Origin: Candidatus Electrothrix communis
GTDB taxonomy: Bacteria > Desulfobacterota > Desulfobulbia > Desulfobulbales > Desulfobulbaceae
Reading direction: 5' to 3'
Length of the DNA stretch: 64,000 nt
NCBI GenBank assembly: GCA_030644725.1
Contig: CP130629.1
Location: 1,564,795-1,628,794, forward strand
Of this stretch, positions 8,551 through 16,021 are shown in pieces. The notes under the pieces are model-generated. The model worked only from the letters and a program-made list of their open reading frames with translations. It searched no databases and had not been told where the DNA came from. The position numbers were made by a program, and so were the translations under genes. How positions within the stretch are numbered: position 1 is the stretch's first letter; every line of letters begins with the position of its first letter.

Positions 8551-8646
8551 CTTTCTGGTCGGAACCGGAAAGTTGATAAAGCCACAGCCGTCGTGAGGCG
8601 GTGTCGGAAAGCCAAGGGTCTCTGTGAGGAGACAGCCGAGTTATCT
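8551..8646 (+). promoter_or_regulatory. GEMM-I family cyclic dinucleotide riboswitch, copy 1
   Basis: The RNA resembles the GEMM-I class, which binds c-di-GMP or, in Geobacter-type variants, cyclic AMP-GMP. P1 is formed by GATAA/TTATC. P2 is GCCGTC-GTGA-GGCGGT with a GNRA tetraloop (8593-8596). Then come the diagnostic GTCGGAAAGCCAAGGGTC segment and the P3 hairpin, ending GACAGCCGAGTTATC. The base aligned to ligand-contact position 20 is G (8581), which points to c-di-GMP, but alignment by eye is approximate. An extra hairpin CTTTCTGGT-CGGA-ACCGGAAAG (8551-8572) precedes the aptamer. No terminator-like expression platform is visible, so control may act on translation. Confidence 0.75.
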
Positions 8647-8677
8647 TCTTTCATTTCTGAATACCGGGAAGTATGTT

Positions 8678-8791
8678 ATGAGTCTCTCAAAAAAAGTGCC
8701 CGTTCATAGTACCATTTCCCACAGTGTCGGCAGGCTTATTTTCAGTTGTCGTTTCTTTTTATTTCCCGTTCGACAATATTTCAGGCCGTAA
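8678..8791 (+). pseudogene. Orphan 37-codon leader ORF after riboswitch 1
   Basis: An ATG at 8678 follows riboswitch 1 at the same distance that the RHS gene follows riboswitch 2. It opens 37 codons beginning MSLSKKVPVHSTISH, followed by a hydrophobic patch (RLIFSCRFFLFPV), then TAA. A GGGAAG Shine-Dalgarno lies about 8 bases upstream. It looks like a decayed signal-peptide start of a former secreted-protein gene, although a functional small peptide cannot be excluded. Confidence 0.4.
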
Positions 8792-8869
8792 TCATGCCTG
8801 CTGGAGAACTGGCGGCTTTGTGGAGAACGTGAGGCTCTGAACCCTATAGAACCTTTGGAGTAAACCACC

Positions 8870-9175
8870 ATGCCCCTGCATATTAGAAAAGCTGCATACC
8901 TGAAGGATTATACTGTGGAAGTGGCATTCAGCGACGGCAGGAGGGGAACAGCTGATCTGCGTGATGCTCTTAGAGGACCGATGTTTGATGCGCTGAAAGA
9001 TAAGGAGATGTTTTCCCGGCTGCGGGTTGATGACGAACTGGCAACCATAGTTTGGCCCAACGGTGCCGACTTGGCTCCCGAGTATGTTTATTTCAGAGCG
9101 TTTCAAGACGAGCCGGGCTTGCAAGAGCAGTTTGTTCGGTGGGGTTATATCGCGCAGTCTGTTAGCTCTGCTTGA
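8870..9175 (+). CDS. DUF2442 family protein
   Basis: The 101-residue protein matches DUF2442 (KAAYLKDYTVEVAFSDGR near the N-terminus; VWPNGADLAPEYVYFRA in the second half). Members are small proteins often paired with DUF4160 or found in toxin-antitoxin-like accessory regions; their biochemical role is not established. A GGAG Shine-Dalgarno lies 9-10 nt before the ATG. It sits between the two riboswitch copies, about 220 bp downstream of copy 1, so it might be co-transcribed with that riboswitch; the distance makes direct control doubtful. Confidence 0.75.
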   Translation: MPLHIRKAAYLKDYTVEVAFSDGRRGTADLRDALRGPMFDALKDKEMFSRLRVDDELATIVWPNGADLAPEYVYFRAFQDEPGLQEQFVRWGYIAQSVSSA

Positions 9176-9329
9176 ATGCAACGAAAGCGGACAACTCATT
9201 GCTCAAATTGTCTGATTTCGCTTCACTCAATCAGACCTACGCAACTTCGGCTTGGTGTTTTTTTCATTGCGCCACAAGCATTTTTGCTCTGTATCTCCTC
9301 GTTACGTTAATATTTTTCATGGAAAATAA

Positions 9330-9359
9330 TTGACAAGCACGAAGTAACAAGGCTATATT
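9330..9359 (+). promoter_or_regulatory. Sigma-70-like promoter for riboswitch copy 2 and the RHS gene
   Basis: TTGACA (9330-9335) and TATATT (9354-9359) are 18 bp apart. They lie immediately upstream of the duplicated leader. Confidence 0.6.
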
Positions 9360-9408
9360 CCGTTTACCATAACAAATGGCAATGCTTATCTCTGAGCAGG
9401 TGCCTTGA

Positions 9409-9504
9409 CTTTCCGGTCGGAATTGGAAAGTTGATAAAGCCACAGCCGTCGCGAGGCGGTGTCGGAAAGCCACGGATCTCCGAGAGGAGACCGCCGGGTT
9501 ACCT
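9409..9504 (+). promoter_or_regulatory. GEMM-I family cyclic dinucleotide riboswitch, copy 2
   Basis: This is a second copy of the leader at 8551-8646, diverged but with the structure kept. The upstream hairpin is CTTTCCGGT-CGGA-AATTGGAAAG-like (9409-9430). P2 is GCCGTC-GCGA-GGCGGT with a GNRA loop (9451-9454). The signature GTCGGAAAGCCACGGATC follows, and the 3' end reads GCCGGGTTACC. The loop change GTGA to GCGA and the paired changes in the upstream hairpin support selection for RNA structure. It sits 30 bp before the ATG of the giant RHS protein, with no poly-U hairpin, so cyclic dinucleotide control of RHS translation is the simplest reading. c-di-GMP commonly controls adhesion and surface proteins. 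Confidence 0.8.
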
Positions 9505-9534
9505 GCTTTTGCTTCTAATGACTAGGGAACCGTT

Positions 9535-12500
9535 ATGAAACCATCAGGCAATGTATCTTGCCAAGGTACACTTTTCAGCTCGCTCTTTTGTCGATTCACC
9601 CTTCCGTTTTTCTTTTTTCTCCTCACCGTTCTTGCACCTCTGAATACTTGGGCAGGATGTCTCAATGTCACCAGCCCAACTGCTGGAGATTCATGGAATA
9701 CCACACAGACCTATACGATCCAGTGGAACACAACCAGCACACAGCCCACGGCTCGTATTCATTTGCAAAAAAATGGGAAGCGACACTCTACTATTACGAG
9801 CACTGCGTCGAATAATGGATCATATAGCTGGACTATTCCGGCAAATACGCTCATCAATGGCAACGACGAGGGCAAACAATATTATATCGCAATTTGCACG
9901 GATGATTGCTGTGGAGATGGAGAATATTTCAGTCTGTATTTTTCGCCGCCACCTACCCCTGCCGGTTTCAAAGTATCTTCTGTAACAAGCTCAAGTGTCA
10001 GCCTTGGTTGGGGCACCTCATCCGGGGCAACAGGTTCTGAAGTGTACAACTGTGACACGAATACTTTGGTCTCCAGCGATTATGGAACATTTTGGCTGGG
10101 GGATCAGGTTACTAATCTCAGCCCGGAAACCACCTACCGCTTCAAGATGCGGGCGGTGAATTCTGCGGGATCTTCTCCGTTCACCTCCTGTGTTTCCGCC
10201 ACAACTACATCAGGAGCACCGTCCACACCACCCTCTTTCACTGCTACAGCCCAGAGTCCGACCAGTATCTCTTTATCCTGGAATGCAGTGAGTAGTGCCA
10301 CAGATTACGATGTGCATACCTGTGCAGGTGATTTTATTGTCAACACAGCACAGTCCTCCCATCTTGTCACCGGATTAATCTCGGAGACCTCCTACAGTTA
10401 TAAGGTGCGGGCGAACAGTGCTGGCGGAAGTTCCGGTTTTACAGCCTGCCGAGAGGCTACGACCCTGTCAACTACCCCGGAAACCTTCAGCATATCAGGC
10501 AGGATTATAGATGAAAATACAGTCGGTCTTGCCGGGGCTACCATAAACCTTGCCGGATTCAGCACCACCACCGATCAGAACGGAAAATATACCCTTGCCA
10601 ATGTAACCAAGGGGACGAATGCCAACCTGACGGCAAGTAAAGCAGGCTGCACCCTTTCAGCCCCTATCCTGATACCGGGCCTTGTTTCGGATCTGGGAGG
10701 ACAGAATTTTACCGCCACCTGCTCATACACCCTCTCCGGCAGAACCAAAAAGGCCGACGGAACCGCAATACTCAACGCCACCGTCACTTTCACCGGCCTT
10801 TCCTCGGTGCAAAGCATCCACGACGGCGAATACAGCCAAACCGTACCCAACGGCTGGAGCGGTGAGGTCTGCGCGATCAGGAGCGGTTGCGATTTCTCCT
10901 GTGTTTCTGTCTCCAATGTAACTGCTGACAGATCCGGTATTGATTTGATTTGCGGACAGTCTAAGCATAAAATTTCAGGATATACCCAGCGGTATAACGG
11001 GCGGCGTATTCCCTCGGTTACCGTCTCTTTTTCAGACGAGTTTCCTGCTACCAGCGATGCGAACGGCTATTATGAAAAATACGTTGAGCACGGCTGGAGC
11101 GGTACAATCAGCGGCTCAAAAGAAGGGTATAAGTTCGACAGTGACACCATCTCAACCGTCACCTCGGATCAACCGGGCAATATGGTCCACGGCGACTATC
11201 AACAGCGCACCGGTCGTTCTGCCTCGGTGCCGATAAGGGAATCAAGCTGGAGCACTTCCTATGCCCAGTGTAACAGTAATCCATGTAATAAGGATAAAAG
11301 AATCAAGTATGAAAAAAGGTGCGGTGACCCGATCGATATCTCCACTGGTGCCCAAGTTTTGGAGTACAGAATCTTATCTGTTCAGGGGCTTGTGCCGATC
11401 AGCTTTAATCTGGCCTACAACTCGCTGGTCGTTGATCAGGAGGGGATAGCAGGCAAGGCGTGGAGTCTGAATTACGACTTTGCAGCCAGAATACAGCCTG
11501 CGGACAACGAGGCCGTGAACGTGGAATGGGCGGAAAACAGGAGCAACCGTTTCAATCATGACGGCAACGGCGTGTATAGCTCCCTGGATGAAGCCTGTCT
11601 GTACGACAAACTGGTCAAGAACAGCGACAACACCTACACCCTGACCCGACAGGATAAGACTGTCTATCTCTTCGATGCTGCCGGTCGGCTTGTCGAACTC
11701 AGCGATGCACAGAGCCGTGCTCTCCAGTTCAGCTATGACAGCTCTGAGCGGTTGCAGCGGATCAGCGAGCCGGTGTCCGGAGTCTTTCTGGAATATACCT
11801 ATAATACCGATGGCCTGCTGGTAAGGGTAACCGATCCCATAGGCCGTCAGGTAAGCCTGAGTTATGATACTGATCGCCGTCTGCAAAGCATTACAGATCC
11901 CTACGAACACACCGTCACCTTTACCTGGAACGACCAGAACCAGATTCTTACCGGGACCAGCTCAGAGGGGTATCAGCTCTTTGCCAATACCTTTGATGCC
12001 CAGGGCCGGGTCATTGCCCAGGACGACGGTCTGACGGACAACAACGAGATCACCCTTTTTTACGACGAGAGCCAACCGGACCGGATCATCACCACAGTCA
12101 CTGATCGGAACGGAGCAGTCAGCCAATACACCTTTGACGGCCAGTACCGGATGCTGGAAAAGACCGACGAACTCGGCAATGCCAGCGCGGTGTACAGCTA
12201 TGATGCCAAGGGTAACCGCACCCAAGCTGTGGATGCCAACGGCCACGGCAGCAGTTTTGCATACAATGACCAAGGCAACATGATCTCGGTTACGGATGCG
12301 GACGGCAAGTCCACCGGGATGAGTTATGATGCAAAAGGCTATCTCGCCCAACTTACCGATGCTCTGGGGAAAACCAGCAGCTTTACCTATGACAGTCAGG
12401 GACGGATAACCCAGGCCGTTGACCCGCTGGGCAAGGCTGTGGCATTCAGTTATAACAGCGTCGGCCAGTTGGTCGCAGTGACTTCGCCTCTGGGCAGGGT

Positions 12501-15204
12501 TGTTACATATGAATATACGGGCGGGTTACCGACAAAGGTGATTCGTCCTGAAGGTAATAGCGAGGAGATGAGCTATGATGCTGCCGGACGGGTAACGGCT
12601 GTGCTCGACAGCGAGGGCAACACGACTACTTTCAACCATGACCTGCCTTGTCCTGGTACTTCCGGCCCTTGCCGGGCCTCCTCAATCACCGACCCGCTGG
12701 GCAATACCGTCAAAATGACCTCTGACAGCCGGGGCAATATACTCTCGCTCATTGATGCCAAGGGCAACGAGAGCCGTTTTGAATATGACGCGAACGGCAA
12801 TATGATCCGGGCCATCAATGCCCTCGGTCAGGTGACGAGCTACAAGTACGACGGCGAAGGTCGTCTTGTCCGGCTGACCGATGCCAAAGGAAACAGCTCG
12901 TCTCTGAGCTATGATGCCAAGGGCCGCATGGTCGCATTGACTGATCCGCTGGGCAACACTCGGACGCTGACCTATGACAAGACCCGTAACCTGACTTCGG
13001 TGCAGGATGCCTACGGCAAGGTGATACAGTCCCTGAGCTACGATAACCGAGATAATCCGGTCGGAATGACCGATGCCTTGGGCAACAGCTCCGGCCTGCA
13101 ATATGACGAATTGAGCCGATTGAAGCAGAGCACTGATCCGCTGGGTCGGGTCGTGCAGATGAATTACGATGCCCTTGATCGCCTGTCGTCAACCGTTGAT
13201 CCGCTGGGCGGAACAGCAGCGCAGTCCTTTAATGAAGAGGGTCAGCTCATTGATATTAGTGATCCCAAGGGCAACCGGACGAGCTTCAGCTATGATGCTA
13301 ATAGCCGCCGGATCAGCGAAACCTCGGCAGCGGGCAGCACAGTCAAGTATACCTATACGGCCCGCGATCTGCTCGCCAAGCTGACCAACGCCAGGGGGCA
13401 GGAGCGGCAGTTCAGCTACGATGCCCTGGGTCGGATGACCGCAATGAGCGACCCGGACGGCACCACCAGCTTTACCTATGATGCCAATTCCAATGTGCTC
13501 ACTATCAGCGATGCTAACGGCACCAGCAGCCGTGAATACGATGCCCTGGACAGGGTGAGCAAGTACACGGACAGCCGGGGCAATGTCATCCGCTATGCCT
13601 ACGATGCTGTGGGCAACCTGAGCAGCCTGACCTACCCGGACGGCAAAGCGGTGCAGTACAGCTACGATGCGGCTGATCGGCTGGTGAGCGTGACGGACTG
13701 GAATAACCGCACGACAAGCTATGCCTATGATAAGGAAGGACGACTGACCCTGACCACCCGACCCAACGGCAGCACGGTCGCCCGCGTGTACAACGATGCC
13801 GGGCAATTGGTACGACAGACCGATGCCAAGGCGGGCGGTGAAGTCATTGTTCAGTATGAATACAGCTATGACAAGGTGGGCAATATTGTCGAGGAAAAAC
13901 CCACACCCACGCCTGAACCGGTGGCAATCAGCCCGGCAAAGATGACTTACGGCCCGGCCAATCAGCTGGCGAGCTATAACGGCCTGCCGGTCCAGCACGA
14001 TGCGGACGGCAATATGGTGCAGGGGCCATTGAGCGGAAAATCTGCCTCCTTTGTTTTTGATTCCCGCAACCGCCTGCGCCAGGTCGGTAGCACGGTCTAT
14101 ACCTACGATGCGGAGAACCAGCGCATTGCCGTGACAGAGGGCGGAGCCGCAACCCGGTATGTGATCAATCCCAATGCCTTGCTGAGTCAGGTGCTGGTCC
14201 GGGAGGATCAGGCTGGTGAAAAGACTTTTTATGTGTATGGGATCGGCCTGATTGGGCAGGAGAAGAACGGCGCTTATCGGAGTTTTCATTATGATTTCCG
14301 GGGGAGCACTGTGGCTATGACGGATGAGGCTGGCAAGATCACGCATCAGTATGCCTATACTGCCTACGGGAAGGTGGATGTGGTGCTGGAGGAGGATTTT
14401 AATCCGTTTCGGTATGTTGGGCAGTATGGGGTGATGTATGAGGGGAACGGGTTGTATTATATGCGGGCGAGGTATTACCAGCCTGAGCTGCTGCGGTTTC
14501 TTGGGGAAGATCCGATTTGGAATAAGAATTTGTTTGCTTATGTGGAGGGTAATCCTTTGGTGGGGATTGATCCGCTCGGAACTGTTACATATCAATCCAA
14601 CAGTTATTCTGGTTCTGGAGTGTATTACTCAGGTCCAGGAACATATATTGGGAACTCTAATATTTCAATTAATTTGAGAAATGAAGAAACGATTTGGAAC
14701 CCATCAATAACAGATGTTACTGGTGGAGCTGGAACATACTTGGAAAATATTGATCACCGTAGGGTTAAAGGATTTTTTAGAAAAAGTGTTTTTGGACATC
14801 AAATCTCTACATGGGGAAAAAACTACCTTGGTCCTGTCAGTGATGTATATGATATTTCTGAAGCTGCTAAGGAGGGCCCAATGGCAATAGCTGAAACGGT
14901 TATTTTTAACTTAGCAGGTGGTGCGGCGGCTCTATATTGTTCACCAGGTGGCCCATCTGCTGCTGTTGGATGTGAAGCTGCAGTTTCAGGATTTCTCGAA
15001 AAAACAAGTACAGATATTGATAAGCTGGCAGAATTGACAAAAGAACGGCAACGATATGAGTTGGCTCTTGAAAAAAGTATAAGTAGGGCCAACGCTCGTG
15101 AACTGACCAAGTCAGATATTGCGATTAATATTATGATACAGCAGCGTATTGCTATCGGATGGAATGAGGAACAAATTTCAAATTTTGGTTCGTTTTGTCA
15201 ATGA
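9535..15204 (+). CDS. Giant secreted RHS/YD-repeat protein with FN3 modules and a variable C-terminal domain
   Basis: This 1,889-residue exported protein starts with a signal peptide (hydrophobic FTLPFFFFLLTVLAPL, cleavage near AGC). An Ig-like module follows (SPTAGDSWNTTQTYTIQWN), then two fibronectin type III domains (residues ~140-310). Carboxypeptidase-regulatory-like repeats come next (ISGRIIDENTVGLAGATINL). From ~residue 600 a DUF6531-like segment leads into dozens of YD repeats (SYDAxGR, TDPLGN) and the RHS core end (YYMRARYYQPELLRFLGEDPI, NPLVGIDPLG near 1680). The last ~205 residues after this boundary are unrelated in composition and AT-rich, the hallmark of a swapped toxin tip. The tip itself is unrecognised. 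No obvious immunity gene follows; a RAYT transposase comes next. A GEMM riboswitch precedes the gene. Confidence 0.85.
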   Translation: MKPSGNVSCQGTLFSSLFCRFTLPFFFFLLTVLAPLNTWAGCLNVTSPTAGDSWNTTQTYTIQWNTTSTQPTARIHLQKNGKRHSTITSTASNNGSYSWTIPANTLINGNDEGKQYYIAICTDDCCGDGEYFSLYFSPPPTPAGFKVSSVTSSSVSLGWGTSSGATGSEVYNCDTNTLVSSDYGTFWLGDQVTNLSPETTYRFKMRAVNSAGSSPFTSCVSATTTSGAPSTPPSFTATAQSPTSISLSWNAVSSATDYDVHTCAGDFIVNTAQSSHLVTGLISETSYSYKVRANSAGGSSGFTACREATTLSTTPETFSISGRIIDENTVGLAGATINLAGFSTTTDQNGKYTLANVTKGTNANLTASKAGCTLSAPILIPGLVSDLGGQNFTATCSYTLSGRTKKADGTAILNATVTFTGLSSVQSIHDGEYSQTVPNGWSGEVCAIRSGCDFSCVSVSNVTADRSGIDLICGQSKHKISGYTQRYNGRRIPSVTVSFSDEFPATSDANGYYEKYVEHGWSGTISGSKEGYKFDSDTISTVTSDQPGNMVHGDYQQRTGRSASVPIRESSWSTSYAQCNSNPCNKDKRIKYEKRCGDPIDISTGAQVLEYRILSVQGLVPISFNLAYNSLVVDQEGIAGKAWSLNYDFAARIQPADNEAVNVEWAENRSNRFNHDGNGVYSSLDEACLYDKLVKNSDNTYTLTRQDKTVYLFDAAGRLVELSDAQSRALQFSYDSSERLQRISEPVSGVFLEYTYNTDGLLVRVTDPIGRQVSLSYDTDRRLQSITDPYEHTVTFTWNDQNQILTGTSSEGYQLFANTFDAQGRVIAQDDGLTDNNEITLFYDESQPDRIITTVTDRNGAVSQYTFDGQYRMLEKTDELGNASAVYSYDAKGNRTQAVDANGHGSSFAYNDQGNMISVTDADGKSTGMSYDAKGYLAQLTDALGKTSSFTYDSQGRITQAVDPLGKAVAFSYNSVGQLVAVTSPLGRVVTYEYTGGLPTKVIRPEGNSEEMSYDAAGRVTAVLDSEGNTTTFNHDLPCPGTSGPCRASSITDPLGNTVKMTSDSRGNILSLIDAKGNESRFEYDANGNMIRAINALGQVTSYKYDGEGRLVRLTDAKGNSSSLSYDAKGRMVALTDPLGNTRTLTYDKTRNLTSVQDAYGKVIQSLSYDNRDNPVGMTDALGNSSGLQYDELSRLKQSTDPLGRVVQMNYDALDRLSSTVDPLGGTAAQSFNEEGQLIDISDPKGNRTSFSYDANSRRISETSAAGSTVKYTYTARDLLAKLTNARGQERQFSYDALGRMTAMSDPDGTTSFTYDANSNVLTISDANGTSSREYDALDRVSKYTDSRGNVIRYAYDAVGNLSSLTYPDGKAVQYSYDAADRLVSVTDWNNRTTSYAYDKEGRLTLTTRPNGSTVARVYNDAGQLVRQTDAKAGGEVIVQYEYSYDKVGNIVEEKPTPTPEPVAISPAKMTYGPANQLASYNGLPVQHDADGNMVQGPLSGKSASFVFDSRNRLRQVGSTVYTYDAENQRIAVTEGGAATRYVINPNALLSQVLVREDQAGEKTFYVYGIGLIGQEKNGAYRSFHYDFRGSTVAMTDEAGKITHQYAYTAYGKVDVVLEEDFNPFRYVGQYGVMYEGNGLYYMRARYYQPELLRFLGEDPIWNKNLFAYVEGNPLVGIDPLGTVTYQSNSYSGSGVYYSGPGTYIGNSNISINLRNEETIWNPSITDVTGGAGTYLENIDHRRVKGFFRKSVFGHQISTWGKNYLGPVSDVYDISEAAKEGPMAIAETVIFNLAGGAAALYCSPGGPSAAVGCEAAVSGFLEKTSTDIDKLAELTKERQRYELALEKSISRANARELTKSDIAINIMIQQRIAIGWNEEQISNFGSFCQ

Positions 15205-15219
15205 CAAATATGCAGCCCG

Positions 15220-15373
15220 GTAGGTTGGGGTGAGCGAAACGAACCCCAACAAAAATAACGAACGGGATTTTATCGAGAATATTGAAATGTCCCCCCGATT
15301 AACGGTGTCGGAATTTTGACGTGATGGGTTGTTGCCGGTGATGTTGGGGTTCGCAAAGCTCACCCCAACCTAC
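15220..15373. repeat. Left pair of inverted REP palindromes
   Basis: Two imperfect palindromes, GTAGGTTGGGGTGAGCGAAA at 15220-15250 and its inverted form at 15343-15373 (ending CACCCCAACCTAC), face each other across ~90 bp. They match the pair on the other side of the RAYT gene, as expected of BIME-type elements mobilised by RAYT transposases. Confidence 0.85.
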
Positions 15374-15407
15374 GGATTACGGATGATTGGGGGATGCGGG
15401 GAATTGA

Positions 15408-15926
15408 ATGCAATATCGACGGGTGTATGTGCCGGGCGGGACATATTTCTTCACGGTCAATCTGGCGGAACGGAGCCGGACCCTGCTCGTTAATCACATT
15501 GACGATTTACGGAATGCTGTGCAAGAGGTGCTGACATCACATCCCTTCTGCATTGATGCGATGGTGGTGCTGCCCGATCATCTGCATGCAATCTGGACGT
15601 TGCCGGAGGGCGATGCAAATTATCCCATGCGTTGGTCCCTGATTAAGGCCGGATTTTCACGCTGCATCCCTGCCAATGAACAACGGAGCAAAAGTCGAAT
15701 AGCCAAGGGCGAACGGGGCATCTGGCAACGGAGGTATTGGGAGCACCTGATCCGGGACGAGCAAGATTACACAAACCATGCAAACTACACCCATTACAAC
15801 CCGGTCAAACACGGTCACGTTGCCCGCGTTGCGGATTGGCCGTATTCAACATTCCACCGGGCCGTCAAAAAGGGTCAATATCCACCTGATTGGTCCGAAG
15901 AACCGATATTTCGTAGGTTGGGGTGA
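15408..15926 (+). CDS. REP-associated tyrosine transposase (RAYT, IS200/IS605-like Y1 family)
   Basis: This 172-residue single-domain Y1 transposase begins MQYRRVYVPGGTYFFTVNL, the usual RAYT start. It carries the metal-binding HUH-type site as LPDHLHAIW (~residues 57-65) and ends with the nucleophile-containing helix EQDYTNHANYTHYNPVKHG, followed by the WPYSTFHR motif. RAYTs bind and process REP palindromes, and two inverted pairs of one palindrome flank this gene. The last codons (RRLG, TGA) are written by the right-hand REP. It separates the RHS gene from the beta-helix protein gene. Confidence 0.95.
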   Translation: MQYRRVYVPGGTYFFTVNLAERSRTLLVNHIDDLRNAVQEVLTSHPFCIDAMVVLPDHLHAIWTLPEGDANYPMRWSLIKAGFSRCIPANEQRSKSRIAKGERGIWQRRYWEHLIRDEQDYTNHANYTHYNPVKHGHVARVADWPYSTFHRAVKKGQYPPDWSEEPIFRRLG

Positions 15927-15997
15927 GAGGAACGAACCCCAACAAAAATAATGAACAGCCGTTGATGTTGGGGTTCGCAAAGCTCACCCCAACCTAC
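15913..15997. repeat. Right pair of inverted REP palindromes
   Basis: Copies at 15913-15943 and, inverted, at 15967-15997 repeat the palindromes at 15220-15373 with few changes and a shorter spacer. The first overlaps the end of the RAYT gene and provides its TGA stop (15924-15926). Confidence 0.85.
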
Positions 15998-16021
15998 ATA
16001 AAAACAAACAGGTCTGCTTCA

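Noticed and set aside
13189..14595. Long minus-strand ORF (468 codons) opposite the RHS gene
   Set aside because: It mirrors the YD-repeat codons, is low-complexity (Ile/His/Gly-rich repeats) and has no Shine-Dalgarno; it is an antisense shadow of the repetitive coding strand, as are the smaller minus-strand ORFs at 11374-13192.
15220..15997. CRISPR-like array
   Set aside because: The repeats are paired inverted palindromes around a RAYT gene, not regularly spaced direct repeats; no cas genes are present and no CRISPR array is seen anywhere in the window.
15923..16021. N-terminal extension of the beta-helix protein gene
   Set aside because: It reads through the REP palindromes and would bury the signal peptide that starts at ATG 16022.
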